Shown one piece after another: positions 1 to 8,178 of a DNA stretch of 64,000 bases. The translations under genes were made by a program, and so were the position numbers. Each line of letters opens with the position of its first letter. The stretch's first letter is position 1. Location: NCBI RefSeq assembly GCF_001429185.1, contig NZ_LMIW01000015.1, positions 32,500 through 96,499 of the forward strand, written 5' to 3'. Source of the DNA: Terrabacter sp. Root85. GTDB taxonomy: Bacteria; Actinomycetota; Actinomycetes; Actinomycetales; Dermatophilaceae. The notes under the pieces were generated by a model. It saw only the letters and a list, made by a program, of their open reading frames with translations. It made no database searches and was not told where the DNA came from.

Positions 1-346
1 CGAGGACCGACCCGATGCCGAAGAAGGCGCCGTGCGCGAGCGCCGCGACGACGCGACCGGCGAGCAGCATCCCGTAGCCCGTGGCGACGGCCGAGAGGGC
101 GTTGCCGACGACGAAGAGCACCATGAGGGCGAGCAGGGCGCGCTTGGGCCGCCAGGCACCGAGGACCGGCGTCAGGCCGAGGGCACCGACGACGACCGCG
201 AGGGCATAGCCGCTGATGAGGTAGCCGGCGATGGGGATGCTCACCCCCATGTCGGTGGCGACCGTGCTGATGAGGCCGGCGATGACGAACTCCGTCAGGC
301 CGATGCCGAAACCTCCGAGGGCGAGGGCGATGAGACCGAGTGGCAT
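1..346 (-). CDS. MFS drug-efflux-type transporter, N-terminal part only (gene runs off the left edge)
   Basis: Reading the minus strand from the ATG at 346 gives an open frame of 115 codons to the window edge. It starts MPLGLIALALGGFGIGLTEF and continues with alternating hydrophobic helices and a cytoplasmic loop containing GAWRPKRAL, the TM2-TM3 loop typical of the DHA1 branch (AraJ/Cml/PbuE-like) of the major facilitator superfamily. Such proteins export drugs or sugars with proton antiport in the inner membrane. About 30% of a normal-length transporter is visible. It is divergent from a MarR regulator and shares its promoter region, the usual arrangement for a MarR-controlled efflux pump. 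The substrate cannot be inferred. Confidence 0.85.
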   Translation of the reverse strand, partial: MPLGLIALALGGFGIGLTEFVIAGLISTVATDMGVSIPIAGYLISGYALAVVVGALGLTPVLGAWRPKRALLALMVLFVVGNALSAVATGYGMLLAGRVVAALAHGAFFGIGSVL

Positions 347-407
347 GGGTTTCCGTGTCCTTCCGAACAGGATGCGGGGCCGAACCGGGCCTCCATACCC
401 TCGCCGG

Positions 408-462
408 TATGCCGCGTGTGCAACTACTTGACCGCGGCGACGTTAGTTGCACACGCGGCATA
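408..462. promoter_or_regulatory. Perfect 19-bp inverted repeat, probable MarR operator between divergent MFS and marR genes
   Basis: TATGCCGCGTGTGCAACTA at 408-426 is the exact reverse complement of TAGTTGCACACGCGGCATA at 444-462, with a 17-nt spacer. It lies between the start codons of the divergent MFS gene (346) and the MarR gene (478). A perfect palindrome of this size in a divergent MarR promoter region is what an autoregulatory operator looks like. A further imperfect half-site, TATTGCAAACGCGCGATAT, follows at 461-479. Confidence 0.75.
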
Positions 463-477
463 TTGCAAACGCGCGAT

Positions 478-972
478 ATGATGGTGCGCATGGGTATCGA
501 GGACTCCGCCGTCGAGGTGCGCGCCTCCGGGTGGCGCACCCTCGCCGCACTGCACGGCCACATCGACGGCGCCCTCGAGCGCGAGCTCGTGCGCCGGCAC
601 GAGCTGTCCGTCGTCGAGTTCACCGTGCTCGACGCCCTCTCGCGCCAGGACGGCTGGCACATGCGGATGAGCCAGCTCGCCCGCGCCGCCGCCCTGTCGT
701 CGTCGGCGACGACCCGTCTCGTCAACCGGCTCGAGGACCGCGGCCTGCTGACCCGGGTGCTCTGCGCCGACGACCGGCGCGGCATCTACACCGAGCTCAC
801 CGAGGCCGGCTGGGCGCTCTACCGCGAGGCCGCGCCGACGCACGACGCGGTGCTCGAGGAGTCGCTCCAGAGCGCAGGCGAGCTGCCCGAGCTCGCGCCA
901 CTCGTCGAGTTCCTGCATTCGCCCTCGGGCCGGCGCGGTGGCTCACGCCGCGCCCAGCCCGCCCGGGTCTGA
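478..972 (+). CDS. MarR-family transcriptional regulator
   Basis: A MarR-type winged-helix repressor of about 160 residues. The core runs from an N-terminal dimerisation helix (SGWRTLAALHGHIDGALER) through the DNA-binding helices (LARAAALSSSATTRLVNRLE) and the beta-wing with the hallmark DDRRG motif, to a C-terminal dimerisation helix. The product probably represses the divergent MFS gene and itself through the inverted repeat at 408-462. Three ATGs compete for the start (478, 481 and 490) and none has a good Shine-Dalgarno. Because the operator ends only 15 nt upstream of 478, the message may be leaderless. The ligand is unknown. Confidence 0.85.
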   Translation: MMVRMGIEDSAVEVRASGWRTLAALHGHIDGALERELVRRHELSVVEFTVLDALSRQDGWHMRMSQLARAAALSSSATTRLVNRLEDRGLLTRVLCADDRRGIYTELTEAGWALYREAAPTHDAVLEESLQSAGELPELAPLVEFLHSPSGRRGGSRRAQPARV

Positions 973-979
973 ACCGAGC

Positions 980-1795
980 TCAGTCGGTCTGGGGCCGCTC
1001 GCGCTCTTGGTCCGCGTCGTCGCCCGCGTCGTCGCCCGCGTCGTCGTCCGCGCCGTGGTCCGGACGGTCCGTCGCGGCATACCTCGGGACGTAGCGCTGC
1101 CCGAGCAGGCGACGCCACGCCGGCGGGCCGGACGCCACCGAGCGCACGAGCAGCCGGTGGGCCAGCGGTGCCAGCGCCCACGTGCCGAACCAGACGACGA
1201 GCACCCCGACCGCGAGGCCGGCGACGACGTCGTGCCAGTAGTGCGCGCCGGTGAGGACGCGCGAGGCCCCGACCGCCAGGGCGAGCGGGACGACGAGCCG
1301 CCACCACACCGGCGCCATGACGACCACGGCGGTGGCGAGGGCGCCGGCGATCGTCGCATGGTTGCTCGGCCACGACCAGTCGCCGGCGGCGGGGCAGGAC
1401 GCGACGGTCCGCACCGAGAGCGTCCGGCACGGCCGCTCCTCGTGCACGAACCCCTTGACGACCTCGCTCAGGACGTAGGCCGCCACCGTCGACACCGCGG
1501 CCACCACCGCGACCGCGAGGTGCTCGAGCCCTCGTGAGCGGGCCCGCCACATGAGCACGACGGCGACACCGGCGAGGACGACGATCCCGAGCTCGGCGAC
1601 CACCTCGAAGACACCACCGACGACCGACGGCAGGGCCACCGCCCCGGATGCCGTCGCACGGTAGGCGGCGTCGCGCACGACGAAGAGCAGTGCGACGACG
1701 ACCACGACGACCGCGACCGTCGACAGGACCCCGGTGGCCGGCTCGCCGCCGAACCGCCGCCGGACGTCCATCGCGCTGTCATCTCGAGAAGGCAT
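980..1795 (-). CDS. PAP2-family membrane phosphatase
   Basis: A type 2 phosphatidic acid phosphatase with all three signature blocks. Residue numbers are from the ATG at 1795: KGFVHEERP at 114-122 (K-x6-RP), PSNH at 143-146 (a PSGH variant carrying the catalytic His), and SRVLTGAHYWHD at 178-189 (SR-x5-H-x3-D). Five to six hydrophobic helices surround these, so the active site should face the extracytoplasmic side and hydrolyse lipid phosphates such as undecaprenyl or phosphatidic species. The C-terminal tail is Asp-rich (DDDAGDDAGDDAD) and encoded by a small repeat. It lies downstream of the polymerase IV gene on the same strand. An ATG at 1771 is an alternative start. Confidence 0.88.
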   Translation of the reverse strand: MPSRDDSAMDVRRRFGGEPATGVLSTVAVVVVVVALLFVVRDAAYRATASGAVALPSVVGGVFEVVAELGIVVLAGVAVVLMWRARSRGLEHLAVAVVAAVSTVAAYVLSEVVKGFVHEERPCRTLSVRTVASCPAAGDWSWPSNHATIAGALATAVVVMAPVWWRLVVPLALAVGASRVLTGAHYWHDVVAGLAVGVLVVWFGTWALAPLAHRLLVRSVASGPPAWRRLLGQRYVPRYAATDRPDHGADDDAGDDAGDDADQERERPQTD

Positions 1796-1835
1796 GCGGA
1801 CGACCGTAGGCGACGAAGATGAGAGCGACCGACGC

Positions 1836-2918
1836 TCAGAGCCGACCGCGCACCGGGGTGCGCTCGACCGGGTCGCCACCGTCGGGCATGACCATCTCGG
1901 CCCGGACGCCGAGCAACCGCACCTCACGCCCGGGGTCGAGCGACGCGGTGAGGGCGACGGCGGCCGCGACGACGTCGGCGCGGTCGCTCGTCGGCGCCGG
2001 CAGCTTGCGGGCCTTGGTCTGCGTGAAGAACGGGGCGTAGCGCACCTTGAGCGTGACCCGGAAGACCGGGCGCCCCTCCTTGACGGTGTCGTCGAAGACC
2101 AGGGAGGCGAGGTCACGCACGGCGTCGCGCACCTCGTCGGGGGTCGTGAGGTTGCTCTGGTAGGTGGTCTCGCGGCTGTGCCCGCGGGCGATCCACGGGG
2201 AGTCGTCGACGACGGCGGACCCGATGCCGCGGCCCAGCTGGGAGTACCAGACGCCCATGCGCGGACCGAACTCGCCGACGAGGACGGCCTCGTCGGCATC
2301 GGCCAGCTCGCGGACGGTGTGGATGCCGTGACCGGACAGGCGCTTGGACACCTTGGACCCGACGCCCCACAGGTCGATCGTGGGTCGGTCGCCCATGACC
2401 TCGAACCACGTCTCGCGGGTCAGCCGGAAGACGCCGCGGGGCTTGCCGAAGCCGGTCGCGATCTTGGCCCTGACCTTGTTGTCACCGATGCCGACCGAGC
2501 AGTGCAGTGACGTCGCGTCGAGCACGGCGGCACGCACCCGCTCGGCGAAACCCTCCGGGTCTTCGGTCTCGACCCCGAGGAACGCCTCGTCCCACCCGAG
2601 CACCTCGACGACGACGCCGAGGCCGCGCAGCGCGTCCATCACGTGCTCGGACGCCTCGGTGTAGGCCGGGGCGTCGACGGGCAGGATCACCGCGTCGGGC
2701 ACCTTGCGTGCAGCGAGGCGCAGCGGCATACCGGACCCGACACCGAACTCACGGGCCTCGTAGCTCGCCGTGGACACGACGGCCCGCTCGGTGGGGTCGC
2801 CGCGACCCCCGACGATGACCGGCCGCCCGGCGAGCTCGGGCCGGCGCAGCACCTCGACCGCCGCGATGAACTGGTCGAGGTCGACGTGCAGCACCCAGTG
2901 GGTGGGGCCCGTGCTCAT
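1836..2918 (-). CDS. dinB: Y-family DNA polymerase IV (translesion polymerase)
   Basis: A 360-residue Y-family polymerase. The first catalytic Asp lies in HVDLDQFIAAVE (D13), the second acidic pair in GWDEAFLG (D110, E111; most Pol IV proteins have SxDE here), and the helix-hairpin-helix region reads LWGVGSKVSKRL. The little-finger domain with GHSRETTY is present. The family performs error-prone bypass of lesions. The C-terminus ends in GRL without an obvious beta-clamp pentapeptide, as in the clamp-independent DinB2 type; that assignment is tentative. The ATG at 2918 is chosen because the family N-terminus follows directly; upstream codons in the open frame look like unrelated Arg/Pro/Ser-rich noise. 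Confidence 0.9.
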   Translation of the reverse strand: MSTGPTHWVLHVDLDQFIAAVEVLRRPELAGRPVIVGGRGDPTERAVVSTASYEAREFGVGSGMPLRLAARKVPDAVILPVDAPAYTEASEHVMDALRGLGVVVEVLGWDEAFLGVETEDPEGFAERVRAAVLDATSLHCSVGIGDNKVRAKIATGFGKPRGVFRLTRETWFEVMGDRPTIDLWGVGSKVSKRLSGHGIHTVRELADADEAVLVGEFGPRMGVWYSQLGRGIGSAVVDDSPWIARGHSRETTYQSNLTTPDEVRDAVRDLASLVFDDTVKEGRPVFRVTLKVRYAPFFTQTKARKLPAPTSDRADVVAAAVALTASLDPGREVRLLGVRAEMVMPDGGDPVERTPVRGRL

Positions 2919-2952
2919 CCCGCCATTGTGCCCGGAGGGTGTGACGGTGCGG

Positions 2953-3357
2953 TCAGCTGCGCGGCGAGCGGTCGCGCCGGTCCGGACGGTGGGAGCGGTC
3001 GCCCACGGGCTTGCCGCCCCGGAAGGTGTAGACAGCCGGCCCGTCTGACGAGCTCTGGTCCGGCTCGAAGGCGTCGGGCACGGCACCCGCCGACTCGCCC
3101 TGCGTGCGCCCGAGCTCGTCCTGCGGCTCGTCCACGAAGCGGGGCTCGGGCCCGGCTGCGGCGTCCTGCTCACGCGCCGCCAGCATGACACCGTGGAAGA
3201 GCATGGCGGCCGCGAGGGCGGTCAGGGCGAAGGCCGACACGGCGAGCGCCAACCCGGTGTGCGCGCCACCGATCGAGGAACGGAGCAGGTGCAGGCCGCC
3301 GGCGACCGCCCCCACGACCGCGGCGCCGACGAACCAGATGATCGTGGCCCGGGTCAT
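2953..3357 (-). CDS. Small membrane protein of unknown function
   Basis: A 134-residue protein. Two transmembrane segments lie in the first 70 residues (IIWFVGAAVVGAVAGGL and LALAVSAFALTALAAAML), followed by a hydrophilic, acidic, Pro-rich tail with a basic end (HRPDRRDRSPRS). I recognise no domain. The ATG at 3357 is preceded by a GGGGA Shine-Dalgarno-like stretch. The upstream intergenic region contains ATACCCCCTGGGGCAC at 3442-3457, which resembles the CstR-type operator elsewhere in this window. The gene lies 34 nt upstream of dinB in the same orientation and could be co-transcribed with it. Confidence 0.7.
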   Translation of the reverse strand: MTRATIIWFVGAAVVGAVAGGLHLLRSSIGGAHTGLALAVSAFALTALAAAMLFHGVMLAAREQDAAAGPEPRFVDEPQDELGRTQGESAGAVPDAFEPDQSSSDGPAVYTFRGGKPVGDRSHRPDRRDRSPRS

Positions 3358-3474
3358 TGAATTCCCCACGAGGTCACTGTGGCACAGGTCCGAGGCGCTC
3401 GAGAGCACCTCGATCGCGTCCGGGGACCGTGGCGCGAGGGCATACCCCCTGGGGCACGTCCCGGCGTCGACCGG

Positions 3475-4815
3475 TCAGCGGACCGGGAGGGCCGCGACGT
3501 CCCGGAGCGTGGCCGTGTGGGCACGCGTCCCGGGGGTCGTCGAGAAGCCGGTGACCGACGTCGTCGCCGCACCCGACCCGCCGATGCCGGCATCGGAGAG
3601 CTTGGGCTGCGGATTGGCGTTCGCCGTGCCGTCCGACGCCTTGCCGTTGGTGTTCTTGGCGCCGTTGTCCTTGCCGCCGTTGTTCTTCGACCCCGTGTTC
3701 TTCGACCCCTTGTTCTTGGCGTCCTTGGCCGTCGTGTCCTTGGAGGCCTTCGACATCTTGGGGTCCTTCGGGCTCTTCGGGGCCTTGTCGCTCTTGCCGC
3801 TCTTGCCGTCGGCGGGCGCGACCGCCGACGGGCTCAGCGCGTCGGGCTTGAGGGTGAGAGCCTCGCCACCGGTCGACGAGCCCGACGCCAGGGCCGACGC
3901 GTCGGCCCGAGGCGTGGCAGCGGGGGTGACGTCGGAGACCGGGACGACCGGCTCGTCCGACTCAGCCGACTCGGCCGACTCGGCCGGCTCAGCGGGAACG
4001 GTGGGCAACCCAGGCGTCGGCCCGGCCGCAGCAGCGGCGGACTCGGTCGAGCGGATGGCACGCGGGGTCGGCGCCGTGGACGCGACCGACGTCGCGGACG
4101 GCGTCCGGGGAACGGCGGCATCCGCCGCGTGGGTGTCGGTGACGCGGTCGGAGCTGACCGGCACGGGCGCGCTCGGCAGGACCTCGACACCGGGGCGACG
4201 GTCGTGCGTCGCGACCGAACCCAGGATGAGGGCGGTGACGGCCGCTCCGAGGAGCAGCCCGGCGCCACGCTGGCCACCGACCCGCGACAGCGAAAGGTGG
4301 CCACGAACGAGCGCCGCGCTCGCCGCGAGCAGGGTCGAGACGCCGATGACGATGAGGCCGCCGGTCAGGCCGCCGACGAGGCAGCTGAAGAGGACGAGGG
4401 CACCGAGGACCGCGAAGCCCGCGACCGCGCCCTCCGGGACCCGTCGCGCCGGACGGTCGGCGAGCAGGTCGACCCGCTCGTGGTCGACGAGGGCGCTCGG
4501 GCGGGTCGGCAGCGTGAACGAGGCATCCTCGAGAACCGCCAAATAGGGCATTTCGGACTTCACGTCCACAGTGTCGTCGATCCGGGGCCTCGTGTGCGAG
4601 TTCGACTCGTCATCGATCGGTCCGGAGTCGACAGTTCCGGCGCGTCCCGGACGTGCGGTCGAGCCGGCGGCGGCCCAGAGCTGCCACCCGCGGGGCGGCA
4701 CGGGCCAGGACGGGTCGGGGAGCCAGCGCTCGTGGTCGCCGTCGGAGAGCGGCCGCGTGCCGTGGCGCAACGGATCGCCGTGCGTGGGCGTCATGCTCGT
4801 CGTCACCAGACTCAC
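3475..4815 (-). CDS. Membrane protein with a long low-complexity Lys/Asn/Gly/Ser C-terminal tail
   Basis: About 446 residues and no recognised enzyme domain. The N-terminal part has a Pro/Trp-rich block (DPSWPVPPRGWQLW) as seen in actinobacterial membrane proteins of unknown function. Three hydrophobic segments follow (AVAGFAVLGALVLFSCLVGG, LIVIGVSTLLAASAALV and LLLGAAVTALILGSVA). The C-terminal half is presumably extracytoplasmic: Ala/Thr/Pro/Ser-rich with AESAESAESDE repeats, then a strongly basic Lys/Asn/Gly/Ser stretch of repeated SKN/KDN/KNTG units. The basic tail could contact wall polymers or nucleic acid; this is speculation. The start is uncertain: GTG at 4815, GTG at 4806 and ATG at 4794 all lie just downstream of AGGAG. 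Confidence 0.7.
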   Translation of the reverse strand: MSLVTTSMTPTHGDPLRHGTRPLSDGDHERWLPDPSWPVPPRGWQLWAAAGSTARPGRAGTVDSGPIDDESNSHTRPRIDDTVDVKSEMPYLAVLEDASFTLPTRPSALVDHERVDLLADRPARRVPEGAVAGFAVLGALVLFSCLVGGLTGGLIVIGVSTLLAASAALVRGHLSLSRVGGQRGAGLLLGAAVTALILGSVATHDRRPGVEVLPSAPVPVSSDRVTDTHAADAAVPRTPSATSVASTAPTPRAIRSTESAAAAAGPTPGLPTVPAEPAESAESAESDEPVVPVSDVTPAATPRADASALASGSSTGGEALTLKPDALSPSAVAPADGKSGKSDKAPKSPKDPKMSKASKDTTAKDAKNKGSKNTGSKNNGGKDNGAKNTNGKASDGTANANPQPKLSDAGIGGSGAATTSVTGFSTTPGTRAHTATLRDVAALPVR

Positions 4816-4920
4816 TACTCCTGCGATTCGCGGGGCCCGTTCGGGGGGCCTACGCGAGAACAGTACGTCGTAAAGTCACGTTTTGTACCGCAAATAGTAA
4901 AAGACGGGCAAAGTTCTCCT

Positions 4921-7107
4921 TTACCCAGTGCCGCCAGTGCCCCCAGTGCCCGTCGCCGGCCGAACCGGATGCAGCGCGCCGGCGAGCCACGCCGGCGTCT
5001 GGTCGGCGAAGTGCGGGTCGCGGGCGTCTCCGCTCGCGCCGAAGGGCACGACCCAGCGGCTCGCCTCGCGGTCGGCGAGGTCCCAGACGTAGCGCGCCAC
5101 CGGTCCGCCGTAGCAGTGGTCCGTCACCCCGGGCGCGCTCGCCGCCGCGAGGACGCAGCCCTTGTCGCCACCGACGGGGTCGCGCGGGACGTGGGGCGCA
5201 CGCCCGGTCGCGTCGAGCGCGTGGACCGGGTCGAGCCAGTGTCGCTCGCCCCACGTCGTCAGCGAGTCACGGTGCGCCGCGACGTGTTCGAGCGCCACGC
5301 GTACGCCCTCGCCCACCTCGATGCCGTGGGCCGGACCGAGGTGCGCCATCGAGTGCCAGCCCACCCCGATCTGCGTCACGACGTCGGTCCACGCGGCGAA
5401 GATGCGGGAGTGGCCGCTCGGCTCGTGCAGCGCGGAGAGGACCGGGTGCTCGGAGAACCACCGCACGAGCGCCGTGCGCCAGGCGGCGAAGAGCGCGGCA
5501 CCGCGGCTACCGGTGTCGCTGTGCCCGTCCCAGGCGAGCAGCTCGGACCGCACGGCGGCGGCGGCCCCCGTGACCTCGGCCGCCGCGACGAGCTCGCGCA
5601 TGAGGTCGGCCTGTCCGTTGCGGGTGTCGACGTGGATCGCCGCGCAGTCGTCGACGGTCAGCTGCTCCCCCGACTCGACGAGCTCGCGGATGCGACCGGC
5701 CCGGAAGGGCGTGGCGTACTCCACCCCGAGCCCGCCGCCGCTGGCCCGGTCGTTGGCGCTGACCATGACGTCGTCGACGTCGCTGCCGGGCCCCCGCCGG
5801 TAGCCGTGCCAGACGTGCCGGGGGTCCCACGCCGGGACGGGCAGCACCGCCCCGATCTCGTCGCGCTCGGGCACGCGACCGACGACGAGGTGACGGACGC
5901 GACCCGTGTCGTCGGCGACGAGCGCACTGTTGACCGGCTCGACCCAGCGCGACAGGGCCTCCTCGACGTCGGCGACCGTCCGCGCCCGAAGGAGGGGCAG
6001 GAGGGCGCCGAAGCCGAGGTCCTCCTCGACGTGGGTCGGCGTGCGCAGGCTGTGGGGGGCCGGGTGGGCCCGGCGCGGCTGGACGCTCTCGTCGGTCCAC
6101 TGCGGCGGCGCCTCGGCCTCGGCGACGAGCCGCTCGATCTCGGCCTCGAGGCCGGTGACGACCGGCCCGCGCGAGGTGACGACGACGGGCACGGTCACGT
6201 CAGCCTCGCCGCGCACCCTCAGCGTCTCGGTCGAGGCGCGCACCGGCTCCCACCCGTCGATGCCGCGCGCCTTGAGCAGCGGCGATCCGTCGGGCCCGTG
6301 GCCGACGTGAGCGAGGGACTCGAGCGTCAGGTCCTGGTAGTCGGCCATGGCGTTCGTGATGCCCCACGCGACGGTGCCCGTGTGGGCGAAGTGCTGCACG
6401 CCGGGCACCCCCGGGAAGGTGAAGCCGACGACGTCGAACTCGGGGCAGGCCAGGCCGACCTGCTGGTAGCAGCCGGGCAGCTCGATCGTGCGGTGCGGGT
6501 CACCCGCGACGAGGGGCAGCCCGCTCGCCGTGCGCTCCCCGCCGATGACCCACGCGTTGCTCCCCGAGGCCTCGGCCCGCTCGACCCCCTCGGCGTGGAA
6601 CAGGGCGAGGGCCTCGGCGCCGAGGCGGTCGGTGACGTGCGCGTTGAAGAGCTTGGCCGGGAAGGTCCCGAAGAGCAGGTGGATGCCCCAGAAGATGCCG
6701 AGCGGCGTCCACGGCTCCCACGGACGCGGCGCAGCGGCATACGACTGGAGCCCGAGCAGCGCGACCTCGGGCGTGCCCGCGAGCCCCTCGGCGAGGGTCT
6801 CGTTGACGCCGTCCACGTAGGCCGTCAGCCACGTCCGCGTCTCGCGGTCGAGCCGCTCGAAGCAGCGCCGCACCGTCGGCTCGAGCAGCACCTGCCGGGC
6901 GAACCGGTCCCAGGGCAGCCCGTGGGCGCCGACGTACTCGGCCGTCCGTCCTTCCATCCGCCAGCGGTGGTGCTCGATCTGCCACGCGCGGTCGAGGGCG
7001 GTGATGCGCCCCTGGAGGCGGGCCAGCTCCATCACGTCGCCGGCGCGCAGGTGCGGGACACCCAGGGCGTCACGTCGCACCTCGGCGGACATCGGAGCGC
7101 GGGGCAC
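4921..7107 (-). CDS. Penicillin-acylase-family (S45) N-terminal nucleophile amidohydrolase
   Basis: A 728-residue member of the penicillin amidase family, which hydrolyses amide bonds of acyl compounds (beta-lactam side chains, acyl-homoserine lactones, peptides). The autoprocessing junction and nucleophile lie in SGSNAWVIGG: cleavage before Ser ~183 would free a beta chain beginning SNAW. The substrate-pocket motif AGDPHR follows. The start is the GTG at 7107, because AAGGAG (7115-7120) sits 7 nt upstream of it; the later ATG at 7092 and earlier ATG at 7134 lack such a site. No signal peptide precedes the family core, unlike classical periplasmic acylases, so the enzyme is probably cytoplasmic. 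Its natural substrate is unknown. Confidence 0.88.
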   Translation of the reverse strand: MPRAPMSAEVRRDALGVPHLRAGDVMELARLQGRITALDRAWQIEHHRWRMEGRTAEYVGAHGLPWDRFARQVLLEPTVRRCFERLDRETRTWLTAYVDGVNETLAEGLAGTPEVALLGLQSYAAAPRPWEPWTPLGIFWGIHLLFGTFPAKLFNAHVTDRLGAEALALFHAEGVERAEASGSNAWVIGGERTASGLPLVAGDPHRTIELPGCYQQVGLACPEFDVVGFTFPGVPGVQHFAHTGTVAWGITNAMADYQDLTLESLAHVGHGPDGSPLLKARGIDGWEPVRASTETLRVRGEADVTVPVVVTSRGPVVTGLEAEIERLVAEAEAPPQWTDESVQPRRAHPAPHSLRTPTHVEEDLGFGALLPLLRARTVADVEEALSRWVEPVNSALVADDTGRVRHLVVGRVPERDEIGAVLPVPAWDPRHVWHGYRRGPGSDVDDVMVSANDRASGGGLGVEYATPFRAGRIRELVESGEQLTVDDCAAIHVDTRNGQADLMRELVAAAEVTGAAAAVRSELLAWDGHSDTGSRGAALFAAWRTALVRWFSEHPVLSALHEPSGHSRIFAAWTDVVTQIGVGWHSMAHLGPAHGIEVGEGVRVALEHVAAHRDSLTTWGERHWLDPVHALDATGRAPHVPRDPVGGDKGCVLAAASAPGVTDHCYGGPVARYVWDLADREASRWVVPFGASGDARDPHFADQTPAWLAGALHPVRPATGTGGTGGTG

Positions 7108-7161
7108 GGCGGATCTCCTTCGATCTGCGGGCATGTCGGACGGGAGGGCGGTGGGTCCCGG

Positions 7162-7608
7162 TCAGTCGTGGCGCGAGAACTTGTTCTCGATCTCGCGGAG
7201 GAAGGCGTCGGAGATCCGGCGGTACTTCTGGAGGGTCAGCGTGATGGGGGCACCGACCTCCAGGCCGAGGACGCTGCGCGCCGGGTCGAGCCGGATCTGC
7301 GGGTCGGCCATCACGGTGCCGCCGTTCTCCATGAGCGAGCGCACGAGCACCCGCACCTCGTTGAGCGCGTTGCCGTCCTCGCCCTCGACGCCGCGCAGGC
7401 GGTGGACGAAGTAGCCGTCGAGGACGATGAGCATGTTGTTGAAGTACTCGTACTCGAGCGACTCGAGCGCGCCCTCGAGGTGGGAGACGTCGGCGTCACC
7501 GTGGTCGCGTGCGGCCTGCGCCACCTCGTGGAACATCACGACCTGGGTCTCGACCCGCGACCGGCAGGCGTCGATGTAGTCCTGCTCGTAGTCCTTCACT
7601 CCCAGCAT
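7162..7608 (-). CDS. Conserved actinobacterial protein of unknown function
   Basis: A 148-residue soluble protein beginning MLGVKDYEQDYIDACRSRVE. It is predominantly alpha-helical by sequence, with an acidic central region and the phrase EYFNNMLIVLDGYFVHRLRG. I recognise no catalytic motif, signal peptide or membrane segment, and it resembles the hypothetical proteins many actinobacteria carry in single copy. It ends 54 nt upstream of the acylase gene on the same strand and is divergent from the DUF2237 gene, with only 40 nt between the two start codons. Both messages therefore probably have very short leaders. Confidence 0.7.
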   Translation of the reverse strand: MLGVKDYEQDYIDACRSRVETQVVMFHEVAQAARDHGDADVSHLEGALESLEYEYFNNMLIVLDGYFVHRLRGVEGEDGNALNEVRVLVRSLMENGGTVMADPQIRLDPARSVLGLEVGAPITLTLQKYRRISDAFLREIENKFSRHD

Positions 7609-7648
7609 GGGGCCAGCCTAGCGAGCAGCGCGCCACTAGGTTTGGGTC

Positions 7649-8044
7649 ATGGCAGCGCGGGAACGGAACGTGCTCGGCGGCGAGCTCGAGGCCTGCGGCA
7701 CCGACCCGGTGACCGGCTTCTACCGCGACGGCTACTGCATGACCGGGCCCGAGGACCGGGGCAGCCACACCGTCTGCGTCGTCGTCACGACCGAGTTCCT
7801 CGAGCACCAGCGCAGCGTCGGCAACGACCTCGTGACCCCCCGTCCTGAGTGGCGCTTCCCCGGGCTGACGCCGGGCGACCGGTGGTGCGTCGTGGCGAGC
7901 CGCTGGCTCGAGGCCCACCAGGACGGGGCCGCCGCGCCGGTCTTCCTCGCCGCCACGCACGAGCGCGCGCTCGAGATCGTGCCGCTCCAGCTGCTCCAGT
8001 CGTATGCCGCCGACATCCCGGACGACCCCAGCTCGCTGCTCTGA
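7649..8044 (+). CDS. DUF2237 family protein
   Basis: A 131-residue protein matching the DUF2237 pattern: NVLGGELEACGTDPVTGFYR near the N-terminus, GYCMTGPEDRGSHTVC, an acidic linker and FPGLTPGDRWCVVASRW, ending in LLQSYAADIP. The three conserved cysteines (in EACG, GYCM and HTVCV) and the WCV cysteine are all present. The biochemical role of the family is not established. Start chosen at the ATG at 7649 because the family consensus NVLGG follows at residue 7. Confidence 0.85.
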   Translation: MAARERNVLGGELEACGTDPVTGFYRDGYCMTGPEDRGSHTVCVVVTTEFLEHQRSVGNDLVTPRPEWRFPGLTPGDRWCVVASRWLEAHQDGAAAPVFLAATHERALEIVPLQLLQSYAADIPDDPSSLL

Positions 8045-8178
8045 CGGCGCGTTTCACCGATCCGCGAACACGGGTTCGCGCCCGGCGTAGCGTCGAGGTG
8101 GCTCGACTCGAGCACGGCGGGGGATGCCCGGCCGAGGCCGCACCCTCCACTGCCGTCGCGTCCGCCAGGAGACCCGCC

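Noticed and set aside
3640..3810. Short tandem DNA repeats of TTGTTCTTCGACCCC type
   Set aside because: They are the coding sequence of the Lys/Asn/Gly/Ser tail of the membrane protein (low-complexity protein repeats), not an independent DNA element.
3379..7848. Plus-strand open frame of about 1490 codons opposite the low-complexity membrane protein and acylase genes
   Set aside because: It is Arg/Gly/Val-rich with no domain and mirrors real genes on the other strand that have family matches, start sites and RBSs. Long empty antisense frames are normal at about 72% GC.
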